From: Scolanthus callimorphus
Taxonomy: Eukaryota > Cnidaria > Anthozoa > Actiniaria > Edwardsiidae
Reading direction: 5' to 3'
DNA length: 64,000 nt
NCBI GenBank assembly: GCA_033964015.1
Contig: CM066913.1
Span: 11,712,953-11,776,952, forward strand
A program made the position numbers and the translations under genes. Below are positions 1 to 12,400 of this stretch, one piece after another. The notes under the pieces are model-generated. The model saw only the letters and a list, made by a program, of their open reading frames with translations. It was not told the origin of the DNA and made no database searches. Position 1 is the first letter of the stretch. The number at the start of each line of letters is the position of its first letter.

Positions 1-1
1 A

Positions 2-235
2 TTTGGATTTCGCAGACAACACTCCACAGCCTTTGCTTTATTAGAGAGCACAAATAGCTGGTACATTAATATGGATAGAAAACAGTTTAATTTGGTTGTG
101 ATTTTGGACTTGAAAAAGGCATTTGATACCGTGGACCATACAGTTCTGCTTCCGGAAATTTGAACTTTATGGTATCACCCCACAACGGTGGGTACGCCAC
201 CGTTGTGGGGTATAAACAAGGTTCAGTTATACAAT
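2..235 (+). pseudogene. non-LTR retrotransposon reverse transcriptase fragment
   Basis: The first 165 bases read as a reverse transcriptase segment: an FRRQHST-like block followed by LVVILDLKKAFDTVDH, which holds the first catalytic Asp of the RT palm (motif A). The frame breaks near 160 and continues one frame over as KFELYGIT, typical of CR1/L2-type LINEs. The 5' part lies outside the window and the rest is lost, so this is a dead fragment. A perfect 14-bp inverted repeat (178-191 with 197-210) sits at its 3' side. Confidence 0.75.
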
Positions 236-517
236 AAATAGTGCACACTGGCTCAATGACGAAACTCTTGTTTTCTTAACAGTATTTTATTTCCATACTA
301 CACGTTTTTCTGTACAAGTATTGATTGTGTGGGATAAGTATTTGATCTATCACGAGTCCGCTCCACTAGCACATCGGAACCTTCATTTCCATTAAGCATT
401 TTAAGCACCTTATTGTCTCCCGTGCACAGTATACTATAAAATAGAAAACCATGCACAAATTTTGCCAAGGATTTGGGCTTTTAAATCAAGATTCTGAGTG
501 ACGTGAAGATTCGTCAG

Positions 518-604
518 CAGTGGCGTAGTCAAAGCTTAATTCAAATTTCCGTTTTTTATTGTATTTTAGTGTTCAAAAAAGAGCCACCCCAGACTACGCC
601 CCTG
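518..604. repeat. short foldback element, CAGTGGCGTAG termini
   Basis: The left end CAGTGGCGTAGTC and the right end GACTACGCCCCTG are inverted copies around an AT-rich 60-bp core. The ends resemble the CAG(T/G)GGCG family seen at 992, 26564 and 43126. Flanking target duplications are not clean here (gtcag against gccat). It lies downstream (3') of FZR1. Confidence 0.5.
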
Positions 605-904
605 GCCATAATATATTTTTAATTTCCTAGGAATATATCGGTCTTTGGTTTCTTGAAAGGGAAAGCAACCAGAGTAACGACAAAACTTGTTTTCATTGTA
701 TGCGATGCACAATGATTCCAGGACTAAACTTTTCTATTCTTAATCTTATAGCAAAACAACTTCTATTTACACTAATAATTAATTTCTAACTGGTAGATAT
801 GTTGTATCTACATTTATATTCCTATGATTGTATAGTATATTATGTTGAAAATTCTTTACAATGTCATCTGAATATTAAATACAATATAAGATCAGCTACA
901 TATG

Positions 905-3900
905 TTATCTTATTCTTGAGAACAGGTTTAGCTCAGATTTAGACTCCTGAAAAAGACAAGAATATCATTGTCAGTAATGGGAATATAGAGGCAGTGGCGG
1001 ATGCAGACCCTCACTACCATTTTCGTTCAACCCTGAAGCTTGACGATTTTTTCGCTTAGGTTTACGTTTCAAACGTGCACGTTTTGTCGAGAAGTTGTCG
1101 CGTTTCTCGCTCCCTGATTGGCTGAGAAATAACGTTCAAAACAGCAGCCAATCAGCGAACGAGAAACGTGACAACTACTCTACAAAACGTGCACGTTTGA
1201 AACGTAAACCTACGCGAAAAAATCGTCACGCTTCAGGGTTGAACGAAAATGGTAGTAAGAAAGGGGGTGGCTAGTACGAAGGATACACTACAGAGCTCAG
1301 ACCAAGAGGGTGGCTAATCTTAAGGTTTTTACAAGAAATACAAGAACAAGGGGGGTGACTAGCCACCCTAATCACCACCCCTTAGATCCGCCCTTGAGAG
1401 GACATGATAATGGAAGGGAAAACGTTTAATTCTAAGCCCATCCAGTGGCAGATCCAGGGTGTGATCCAGTGCAAATAAGCAAATTGGGACTTTACTGTTG
1501 TAGGCCACCATTAGTGTGAGACACCCTATTAGACACCCTTAAAGGGAAAATCGGGAAAATCTCCAGAGAAAGGGGGGCTGTAGCCCCCTAAATCCGGCTG
1601 TTCTTTATACCCTATGGAGGGGATAGGATCATCGTCATATAGCTTTAGGGGGGAGTTCCCCCATTTGTAGATTTGGCAGCAGGAAATCTGTTCCCATGTA
1701 CATGATAAAATCATTGTTTCAAGCCTCTTAGCTAGACTCATCCATATTTACTAATATTTTTTACCTTGTGAGATCTGGCTTTGCTAAATACACTCCAAAA
1801 ACGCAAAGTCTCATCCCCTGCTCCAGTCACAATAGCCTCGCCATCAGGGGACACAGCCTAAAGATGAAAGGCAAAAAACGTAAGTGTTGGAATGTTTCCA
1901 CTTGTAAAGATCTTGAAAATGATCTTCAACATTTGTGTCAAGTACTTATGACTTACCAAGTAGAGAACCCTAAAGGAGTGTCCAGTCAGTTTGCCACTTG
2001 GGTAAGTGATGGGTATTTCCACACCAGAATTTGATTCTGAGAGTAGCCATGTGTACTGACCTTAAGTGAAAACGAAAGAAAACACACATCAATAACATGG
2101 TCCTCAAACAAACAGAACATTGCAAAAGTTGATAAAAGGCAACCTTGTAGAAAAAAATACAAAAGATAATTTCACACGCACCAGTTCATTGGAGTGTTTT
2201 GACCAGGCTAAATTGCACACCTGCAAAATCAAAGCATAGCAATGAATTCAGTATACTGTATTAATCAATGAATGTATAACATTTATCTTTCATTGTGAGT
2301 TTTAAACATTGCCAAGCAGAAACTAAAGTGAGGCTCTTGGCAGATAAATGACCTGTTGATGTTCATAATTTTTTTTGCCCAATGTGACATATTGACTGCT
2401 GCTTAATGTGGAATCAAGTTTTCATACCTGGGAGCCTGTGTCAACACACTGCAAGGGCTGCCCTGTTAATGTATTCCAGAACCTGATTCTCCTGTCAGCC
2501 GTACCACCACCAGAAGCCAACAAGCCATGCTAGGAGAGAAAATCATTGAATTACATCCTGTTATGCATGTGAAACACACTCCTTTCATAGAAACAACTTT
2601 CTCATGTAACCAATCAACATATCATGAAAGATTCATGGGATGCAGGAATGCATGGAAATTCACATTTTCATATTCTAGATCCATATTTTGTTGTGTCCAT
2701 TGGTTGACTTACCTGGTGTGGAGACCAGGAAATGGCCTTGACAGCAGCAGTATGTTCGCTATATTGCTGCACAGGTGAAGAGCTGGACAAATTCCATACC
2801 AACAACTTGTTATCATTGCCGCCAGATGCAAGGTGCTGATGATCTGGAGACCACTTGAGCCCACAAACCTACAGTGTATAAAGATAAAGATCTATCTTCT
2901 AACTCACTGTATTTTATAGAGATATTAATAATAATAATTCGTTCATTAATACCTTTTGCAGCTGGAGCTGAATTACAGGTATGGCCAGGTAATTTACAAT
3001 AAATATTTAAATAATGAAATGTCCAATGCCAATCCACTTGTCCCGCATATTTATGAGTGCAGAAGTTACCAAAGCGATCAGTGTTCATACGAGTTAAATG
3101 TACCTCTTGTCTGTGCCCCACCAGCCTCCTCTCTAGTTGTGATGGTGATCTCACATCCCTTTGTAAGATGAGTCTGTCTCTACTACCAGATGATAACATG
3201 TCCCCATTCCATGCTAGTGCACCTACACAATAGTACAGAGAAGGGATCAACATACATCACCTGATCTCTATACACTGGTACTTCCACAAATTCTGGTGGC
3301 TTTTGCAAGTGATATGGTCATAATTTCATTCTCTTTAACAACTCTTTTTTTAAATATTTTTATTTATTAATAATTTAATAACACATACAAAGACAACATA
3401 TAGATGATATAGATACAACAGCATATCAACATACATATAGTAATGTGTAAATTAATAGAAACAAAACAAAACAAACCAACAAACAAACAAACAAAACATT
3501 ACCATACAAGCCTCACCCAACAAAAGCAAAAACTGCCTATGCTCTCGCCCTACAGAAGATTTCGGCATTCAGAGTAATTTTTGCCATCTTACCAACTCTT
3601 GCTGAGTGACCCTCCATGGTGGACACTTTTTTCTGTGCACTGGCATCCCATATCTGGACCAAACCCTTGTATGTACCTACAGATACCATGTTATTCTGAA
3701 AGAACGAGAACCAGATGCATCAAAGTTATGTTGAAAGTAATGGTTGAGGCTCTTAACAATCCAACATTGTAATTGATGATTCCAGCCATAACACACACTT
3801 GCACTGCATGTTGGTAAATGAGGGATACATTTATTGTGGAACAAACTGTTAAAAAAGTGTGCTTGGGCATTTTGGTACTTCTGAATAAGAAAGAGCACTC

Positions 3901-6900
3901 TTATAACAGGAATCATCCAGTGTCTGATATGATTGATATCTTGTTGACCAAACAGTATAAGCAAACTACCTTTCCAAAGCAAGGAGGATAACTTCACCAA
4001 GCAGGAACTCTTAATGATGCATGCATTCTAATTTTGAAAATACATTTCCTACAATACTTAAATTAACACAAAATCCCTGACTGTCCTCTTACCCTCTCAG
4101 ACCAGCACACAGATGTAACAGAATCTCCATCAGACGATAAATCACACAGTTTAGTTACCTGTTAAATTAAACATGTTAAGTAATCAGGAGATAGTTTAAT
4201 GCTTTCTAGTAATCATTGTGTAACCAAGCTCCTTTATTTCCAGGATTTACTTTCCAGGATATATACAGGGCACTATTAAAACCTCAACCGATATCGCAGA
4301 ACCATTATCTCTCTTGACCTGCCCGAATTCCAACTAACTCACACTCCTAACACACACGCGCTGTTTCCCTTCAAGCCCTGTGAGGCCCAGTCTCCACGCA
4401 TTAAGGTGAACACAGGGAACCCATGTTACAATTGCATAATACCTAAGTCATGTAATTTATTCCAACAAAAGAAGACAACAGAATTAGCCTTGTTTTTAAC
4501 ACAGATGTTACTATTACCTGACTTGTACAGGCACTCCACAGGTAAACACAGGTTCCTAACCCAACACTGAGGATATTCTGTGCCGACCAGTCAACAAGAT
4601 TAAGATAGAAATCATCCTGAAAAGAGACAATATCAGTCAAATAATGCATTTTACCATTTCTAATGCAAAGATTTCATATGGAAATCTGGGTCAAGCAACC
4701 TTAATAATTGGTCAAGTGAGTGAAAACCCACAAACTGGTGATACAAACCTGAAGCTCTGGTGCATCTAATACTTTAAAAGGAATCTTGGATATTTTTCTT
4801 GTAGACTGGAATTTGAGAAAACACAAAGTTATCCAGTAAAATAATACTATTTTAACTCTACTGCATTTACAGCAATCATTGAATATACACACTTATTATG
4901 CTATACTTTAAAAAAAACTGCATTCAATTTATACCTTTCTTGGTGATCGTAAAAGTCTTTGACTGCAAATAAAAATGAAAACAAAATTTGCAATTACCAT
5001 ATTATAAATTTAACATACATACCATAGTACATGGACTTTATTTATACATGGTACAGATATCAGTTATACATATTACTTTTACAAATAAAAATATAAAAAC
5101 AACTATAAATCTGTTTCCATGTCTGACATGTGGGGAGCCGAGCTGGGTGAGCTGAGCCCAGCCTGGAAAACAACAAGGCAAGTCTGCTCAAAGACTGACC
5201 AATAAAATGGGGGAAAACATCAAACAATGCAACTGCATCACTTGTTACCTTTTTTTGCCAACTGGAGAAAGTGAGTAGGCAGCAGAGGACTGTGCTTCTG
5301 TTGTCTTAGTTCTCCTAACTTGGTACTAGACAATAAAAAGATACACACCGATAAGCTTGGTACTAGACAGTGAAAAGATACACACCGATAAGCTTGGTAC
5401 TAGACAGTAAAAAGACACATACTGATAAGCTTTAATTTTACCCACAATCTTATTAATGTCATGTGTGTCAAAAGAACTGTTCACGATACTTACCTGAAAT
5501 ACATTATGAACATAATTACTGTTGCTGGATAAAATTTTCTATCTTCTAACTGACATTCCTGGAAGCAAAAGAACACAGTGTTTTAGGTTTAAATAAACCA
5601 GACATAATAAAAATATCCATCAAAAGAGTAAATTGTAATAAAAATACCTTTAAATCTTCTATTCCTGCTCCTAGCAGTTCATTCTTCAAAAGGCACTGGT
5701 ATGCAACTCCTTCTATCAAAAACAGAAATAGTAAACATCTTTAGTACAAGCCTTTTGCCGAATCTACATTGTGTGTAGGCGACGACTATAACAAAATGCA
5801 TCAAAGAATGGGAAACAAATAAAATTATATGAAGCACCCTCAACCCTCAGCTGGTAGAGAAACATCCTAGCAATCCCACTTAGCCCATTTTATTTTTCTA
5901 GGACAAGCTGGGCATAAATGCCACTCCCTCTAGAATTTCAGATTATCATAATCTGTCCTGTTAACTTTGTTTACTCAATTGTTTGCATTTGACATTTTGG
6001 CAGGACATACTACCGAAATCACTAAACTGCCGGCACCCTCGAAATTCGATCGATCGTTTGTCAGTTTCGGTTGCTCGTCTGGCTGTTTTGATCGATCCAA
6101 ATGGTCACGTGACATTTAAATTTTTGTATGAAACAATGGAAAAAGCGTGTTTTTCCATTGTTTGGTACAAAATTTTAGTGATTTCGGTAGTAAGTAAACA
6201 GGGGCGGATCGGGATCTCAAAAAAGAGGGGCCCAAAGTAAAAAAAAAATGGAGGCCAAAGTTGAAACCTTGCTCTTGCAAATACAGTAAATGTATGGGAA
6301 AATCTATCGGAAAAGGGGGGGGGGGGGGGGGGCTGAGGCCCCCCCTTTATTCCACCTATGGAAATGGACACTCCACCAATAAATACTGCAGCTCAAGTGC
6401 ATGCCGATCTGAAGTAGGGAGATTCCCACTCCGTGTCCAGGCAAAATGCAGAGCTATCAAATACTGGCAAAAACTGAGTAGTGACGAAGACAATAAGTTA
6501 GCGCGAAAGGTCTTAATCGACATAACACGACATGAAGAAAATAAAGAATATTGCCATGCAAATTACATAGTATTTTTAAACCGTTTAGGACTGGGCGAAA
6601 TATGGCTGATTCCAAACCCACCAGCTACCATTCTTTATTTTATCAGACAACGAATGCAAGACATAGAACAGCAATCATGGATCAGTAACATACACGATGA
6701 TAAAAGAAAAGACCCTAGACAAAGAAACAAATTAAGAACCCTTAGAAAATTCAAGCTAACGTTTGACCTGGAAAGCTATCTTAACAACGTCAAAAACATA
6801 AATCATAGAATAAGCATGACAAAACTAAGATTAAGCAACCATGACCTAATGATCGAAATCGGAGACATAGTAGGCCATATAAAGAATTAGAAGAAAGAAT

Positions 6901-8679
6901 ATGTCATCTTTGCAAAAATGGTGTTGAAGACGAAGAGCATTTCATTCTCAAGTGTCCAAACTATAAAAACCTTCGAAATGAACTTTTCCATGCCATAGAA
7001 ATAGAAACCAAAATCAACCTACGCGAAATGGCCCCCTTGATGCATTTACCAGAATAATGTCTCTAAAATTTAAAGAAAATATCCAAAAAACTATAGCAAA
7101 ATTTGTCTGGGAGGCCAAAACGGAACAACAACGACTACTTTGTAAAAGCACCCCACCATGATGAAGCCTTTGGACCCTCGAACTGAAAAGTGAAATTGAA
7201 AATTAAATTTAGATAAAATATTAATGTATTTTTCTTTTTTAAATTTATTGGAGTTATACTTATGTAAATATTTTTACACGGTTCCAATAAATCTATGCTA
7301 TGCTATGCTATGCTATGCTATGCTACCAATCATTCAAAACTCATACCTTTACTGTCGGTACCAGCTTCTCTTGTTGCAGCATTTTGAGAGCCTGGCTCAT
7401 TATTTTCTTGAACAATACTAAAATTAGAGCGCCATGGTGATCCAATGCGGCTTGGAATAAATCTAAAAATCAACATCAGGCATCAGTTTCTATCATGTCA
7501 TAGAGTAGTATAAACTACCTTTTTGCTATGGCTGTAGTAAAATCAGAGTCAAAGTAATGACACATGAGTGTTCAAAACAAACCAAATAACCTCTCCCAAA
7601 CAAATGATTATGTTTGTAATATAGGAGCAACATTATTTTTGCAATATAGGAGCATAGTGTACATTTGTATAGGAGCATAGTGTACATTTCTTTCCAAACA
7701 AATACCACATTTTTCATTTGGAAACTCACAAGGGGGACAATCATGATCTGCATTTAAGTAGCATAACTTACCTATCACCACATCTCTCCTTGCATGGTGA
7801 GTTACCAGGACTGGACAGTGGTGAACTGTTAAATCTTCTAACGGTCAGCGGCTAGAAATTAAGGGCATCACTCCTGAATTAGGCTTTTGCATATGAATGA
7901 CTTTCAAGTGTATACCCTAAACATTCAGGTCCTCATCCCCAGAATTATTGCCTCCTCAAAGCTTTTATATAGCTCAGGTTTTTCTTTCAAGCTCTAGCTT
8001 GACTCTCGTGCACAAGAATATGTTACTCTCCACCTGTCTGATCAACTATTAATAAGAGGTTGATTCATCTGTTACATAGATTCCCTGAGAAATTTTGCCT
8101 TAAATTTGTTTATATTGCAGAAAATTTACATTTTCTTTAACCATGACAAGCTGAGGGTAGCAGATCCATATTTTAACAGATTGCTGAGTGATTTATTTGG
8201 AAAGCCACTCTAAATGGAGGCTAAAATTCCCTCTAGCAAGCTACCATTGCCTTGCATTTGCTAGGAATTGGCATGAAGCTTTAAGGAAACTGATTGGTAA
8301 TACTACTTTTATCCCAGAACTGTCAGAACTTTGAACCCTTTCAACTTTGATCAGATGTGAAAAGGTAAAATATAGAGAAACAGATGCAGTTTATAGTTGT
8401 CACAGAATTGACTGTATGGTATGTCTAGGAGCATTTTGAAAGAAACTAACAGACACATAGTTTTCAAGGGCCATTTCATTCATTGTGACTTTTAGGAAGG
8501 GATGTGATATTTTTATCAAGTTTTAGGGGTAATAGTGTTAAATGCTTTGGCATTAATTACAAATCTATAAGGAAAGCAGTTCAGTTTAATATCAGCCTAC
8601 TTACCGAACTAACTGGCGATCCCGTAGGACTAGCAGAATTTTGCTGTCTAAGAAGTCTTCTCTCATAAGCGGGATCCAT
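905..8679 (-). CDS. FZR1: FZR1/CDH1, APC/C co-activator WD40 protein
   Basis: Fizzy-related (CDH1) recruits substrates with KEN and D-box degrons to the anaphase-promoting complex in late mitosis and G1. Coding exons, high to low: 8679-8605, 7851-7772, 7462-7347, 5712-5648, 5558-5494, 5314-5249, 4962-4935, 4805-4749, 4616-4518, 4158-4093, 3695-3593, 3222-3104, 2868-2713, 2529-2428, 2220-2182, 2060-1957, 1857-1765, 946-905. They join in phase with GT-AG introns to about 491 aa, against 496 in human. Visible are [12 protein letters not shown] at the N terminus, the C-box DRFIPSR across exons 2/3, [17 protein letters not shown], seven WD40 blades and the C-terminal Ile-Arg tail (LFSRIR). The only break is in exon 16, where GTGGCAAACTGACTGG lacks one A (1990-1992) and gives a premature stop. 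All other exons are intact, so an assembly error is likely. Exon 5 is poorly conserved beyond LEDRK. The divergent neighbour is eIF2D. Confidence 0.97.
992..1396. mobile_element. CAGTGGCGGAT-terminal MITE with 5-bp target duplication
   Basis: Left end CAGTGGCGGATGCAG and right end CTTAGATCCGCCCTTG are inverted relatives. The element is flanked on both sides by AGAGG (987-991 and 1397-1401). A second foldback (1013-1256) sits just inside its left end, so the structure is nested. The termini resemble hAT-type elements. It lies in the last intron of FZR1. Confidence 0.65.
1013..1256. mobile_element. 244-bp foldback element
   Basis: The left arm starts ACTACCATTTTCGTTCAACC and is repeated in inverted form at the right end, with about 110 bases per arm and only a short spacer. 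The arms include CAAACGTGCACGTTTTGT-like and GATTGGCTGA-like blocks. No ORF is present. It is inserted in the 992-1396 element. Confidence 0.75.
5320..5432. repeat. 37-bp tandem repeat, three copies, FZR1 intron 5
   Basis: The unit TGGTACTAGACAGTAAAAAG plus 17 more bases is repeated three times with few changes. It begins only a few bases outside the exon 6 splice acceptor (minus strand), so it borders the polypyrimidine region of that intron. Confidence 0.8.
6010..6190. mobile_element. TA-flanked foldback MITE, family A copy 1
   Basis: The terminus CTACCGAAATCACTAAACTG is flanked by TA (6008-6009), and the element ends TAGTGATTTCGGTAG followed by TA (6191-6192). The right arm is shortened. 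The same family occurs at 9737, 32983 and 39482. It lies in FZR1 intron 3, immediately before another repeat with a 15-20 base G tract near 6316. Confidence 0.85.
6370..7326 (+). pseudogene. 3' end of a non-LTR retrotransposon (LINE)
   Basis: The open frame 6378-6890 encodes a LINE C-terminal region ([19 protein letters not shown], then [15 protein letters not shown]). After one frame break it continues as a zinc-knuckle [19 protein letters not shown]. It ends near 7050, and the element terminates in a (CTATG)n tail at 7290-7326, a usual LINE 3' microsatellite. The 5' part is missing. It lies inside FZR1 intron 3 in the opposite orientation to the gene. Confidence 0.8.
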
Positions 8680-9468
8680 TGTTTGTAACTTAATAAACAC
8701 TAATACGAGATGAACTTTCAGCAAACGTTAACGAATCTACTGTTTAATTTTTTCCACGGGAGGTGTCGCTGATCTGTGAACACGATCTTTAAACATTTAG
8801 CACCGCACTGGAATCCCCGCACTGATACCGAGAAATGAGCAGAATTTCGTTTCAAGCTCAAACAAGATCAGCCGAAGAGTGACGGTGACAACAAAACAGT
8901 GAAAAATCCACAGATACGATTTCTTTAAATCGGAGACTGGAATTTTTCTAGAAAGAAGCAGTTTTGGCCACTTATGGAACGCACTGTAATGTCGCTGATG
9001 GTCAGGAGATCCAGATAACAGCTGTGTTAAGGCGATAAATAATTCCAACAGTCAAGGGTTAAATATTGGAAACAATGGACTGCAAAACGAAATTTCCACC
9101 ACCACTATCAAGCGTCCAATGAAAGTCCGGATATCTTATGTCCACGCGTAGCAACCAACATCTAACTTGCTTCCACAATGAGTCTAGTAATTCCAGGTGG
9201 TCCTTGAATAGTATCTGATTGAGAGGAGATCGAGAATGGTGATATTTTTTGATGTGTTCCACGTGTGTTTTGTTGTCTTCGAAAGCCAACCGTTTGTTCG
9301 GCGTCCAGACGCACACACATCCGGGAACTTGGCAATAGCAATAGGGCCGGGAGAGCCTGGATGCTAGTTTACAGTCTCTGCGCTGAGATGGATCCAAAAT
9401 GGCGGACAAGAAAGTCATAAATAGAGTAGAATTTTTCCCCTCGTAATTAATGTGCCAATTCTATTACA
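8680..9468. promoter_or_regulatory. head-to-head promoter region of FZR1 and eIF2D
   Basis: These 789 bases separate the two divergent start codons. AAAATGGCGGAC at 9393-9404 matches the YY1-type AANATGGCGGC motif common near metazoan start sites. No TATA box stands out. A minus-strand reading frame of 119 codons crosses it (9059-9418) but shows no family I recognise. Transcription start sites cannot be placed from sequence alone. Confidence 0.5.
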
Positions 9469-12400
9469 ATGTTCATCAAGCCATTCAGGGTAAAAAGCAG
9501 TACTGCCATTCGTGGTTCTGACAGGTTTGTTACAATTTTATCATTCGGCAATAAATTTAAATGCAGTCCATCGTATCGACATCGGAAAACACGTCATGAT
9601 TGCCCGAGCTCACCTCAGTTCAGTTCAGTTTATATTTTGATCAATACATTTTTACAAAAAAATATAGGATACATACTGCTCATATTTAGCTTAAATTATT
9701 AGCTTAGCGAATACTTAGCTTTTTCGATGTAACTTACTACCGAAATCACTAAACTGCCGGCACCCTCGAAAATTCGATCGATCGTTTGTCAGTTTCGGTT
9801 CGCTCGTCTGGCTGTTTTGATCGATCCAAATGGTCACGTGACATGTAAATTTTTGTATCAAACAATGGAAAAAGCATGTTTGTTTGGTACAAAATTTAAA
9901 TGTCACGTGACCATTTGGATCGATCAAAACAGCCAGACGAGCGAACCGAAACTGACAAACGATCAATCAAATTTTCGAGGGTGCCGGCAGTTTAGTGATT
10001 TCGGTAGTATACCATAAACATACTACTCTTCCCAGTAGACCGTTACACCTCTCGGTTTTTCTGCCCGCCGGCGGCTGTCTAAAATTGATCGCGTGATCAC
10101 TTTTTTTGTACCACGTGATGAGTTGCTTATGTACCATGTGATCAATGTCTGTGGGCGTAAACTTTGAGAGTTCATTGTTTTTCTGCATTCCAACGAAGTC
10201 TATGCCCAAAACGGTTGAACACGTGGTACATAAGCAACCCATCACGTGGTACAAAAAAGTTGATCATGCGATCAATTTTAGACAGCCGCCGGCGGGCAGA
10301 AAAATCGAGAGGTGTAACGGTCTACTGGGAAGAGTAGTAGATAGCAACAATACATGCATGAATAAGTTAGATTTTTCATTATGAACCAGGCACGTTTATT
10401 TTTATTGGCAGACGTAAGCTGCGTGCTGAGGTAGTCCGTAACTTTCCAGCATTGCCAGAAGATGTGTTATCAGACATCATACCAAATAAGGAAGAGATGA
10501 CGGTGTCTCGCATTGTGACACACGGTGGTGATAATCTCACTGTCTATAGTTTGTCAGGGGAGCCAATCTTCTTTGAGATTGAGAAAAGAATCATTCCTAC
10601 AGGTAACAAAATTGCTAAAACCTAAGAATGTGAGAAACCTCCTAGCAACATCCATAGGGAAATACCTGCCATGAACGCCCTAGTCTAAAAAATCTATGGA
10701 AAATATGAGATCCACGTCAGAGATTCAAACCCTGGGGCCAAACAAGTTCAAGATGGCCATTCAATTTTCTAAGTATTGTTCTTCTAAGCTCAGTAGATAC
10801 TTAGCAGTTTTCACATCAGTTGAAAGGAATTGCTAAAAGAAAGCATTTACGAAGATTTGAATCATTTTACATGATAGGAACCTTGATTTTTTCAGTGGGA
10901 AAATGTTGCTTTTTTTTCTTTTTTTTAATGTGAGTTAACTATTATTGTTATTTCTCTGTCCTGTAATGAACATCTCTTTGCAGTGTACACTTTATGGAAG
11001 TATCCAGATATGCTTCCCACTTTCACAACATGGCCTCCTGTGATTGAAAAGCTGAGAGGTGGAGCAGGTAATGGAAATCACTTTACCTTTGGAAAAGGTC
11101 CTATTTTTTTGGCAGGAGGGAAAGTGCTCATAATAATTGCTTCTTTGGAGGAAGGAGGACATCAGTATTTTTGTTGACATGCATGAAAACGTATCCAGTT
11201 TTGACAAAAGCTGGGGCATAAGAAAATAACTCTGACAAAAGAGTTCATTTTCTTGTTTCAGATTTAATGCTTCCTGGAGTAATCCTACCAAAGGGAGGTA
11301 TTGCAAGCCTTGACAGATTTGAGAAGAATACCTTGTGGAGTATAAATCTAAAGGGAAACAAGTAAGCACTTAAAAGACATCATCCTCTCTGTTGTGAAAT
11401 GTATTGTTGATATGAATCATTCTGATGTCTAGAGCTCCTGTTGCTGTTGGTTACACACTTGTGTCCAGGAAAGACTTGTATGAAGATGGCATGAGAGGAA
11501 AGGTGTCCATGTGCTACATGTGTTCACTGACAGTTTATGGTGAGATTCTGTGACTTTATGGTACAATTAATGTAGCAAATCCTTGCACCTGCCCTAAAGC
11601 TGCTTGAATTCGTTTCAGGGCTCTTGGAAGCAAATCTCCATTACCACAGATTGTTGAATCAGATTTAGAGGAAAAAGAAGAAGAAAATATTGAAGAACAA
11701 GCTGAGTCAGAGCTTGTACAAAACATCAGTGGAAATTGTAAGTTGTGTTCCTGTAAAAATACATTTCCTGCTTTTAGTAATGAGTCCCAAAAAATAATAT
11801 TTTTCATTCTTTTGCCAGATGCAGACCAAGAGTCAGAAGATGATGACCTACAAATAAGAAATGAAATCAAGAATATGAATATAAGAGATACTGAAAATCA
11901 GAAACACTACTAGACAATTTACAGGAAACAGATCACAGTTCCCAAGCATCTGCATGCTGTGCTTGTGAAGAGAAAGCCGACAGCCAAAACATAACAATTG
12001 TAGAGGGAGCAATAGCTCCTGTCCTCTCACCTGTTGGTATGTAAAATCATGTAGCTTTGTAGTTTCCATACTTTCAGAGTGTAAAAATAGGGGAGGGTGC
12101 TAACCATATGTTGTAGGGTTATTAGGGTTAGCCAATACAGTACACAGGGCTCGAAATTGCGCCCGATACAGGCGTAAATACGCCTAAAAATTGTCCTTTT
12201 ACGCCTAACTTTTGTGACTTAAGCGTAAAATAACGACTCTGTTTTCAGTTTCTACAGTGTTCTCCTAGTGGATTTATGCCTAGATTTTCGATGTATTACA
12301 CCTAGAATGTTGGTACAAGGCGTAAAATTATGAGTATGATTATTTCTTAATTTCGAGGCCTGGTATAGATCCTGCAATTTGTTGAGACAGGCTTATTTCA

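Noticed and set aside
178..210. Perfect 14-bp hairpin CCCCACAACGGTGG, a possible terminator
   Set aside because: It lies in a dead LINE fragment in eukaryotic DNA; intrinsic terminators of the bacterial kind do not apply.
9059..9418. 119-codon minus-strand frame between FZR1 and eIF2D
   Set aside because: It lies in the shared promoter, its ATG overlaps a YY1-type motif, and the sequence matches no family I know. It may be a chance frame; conservation data would be needed.
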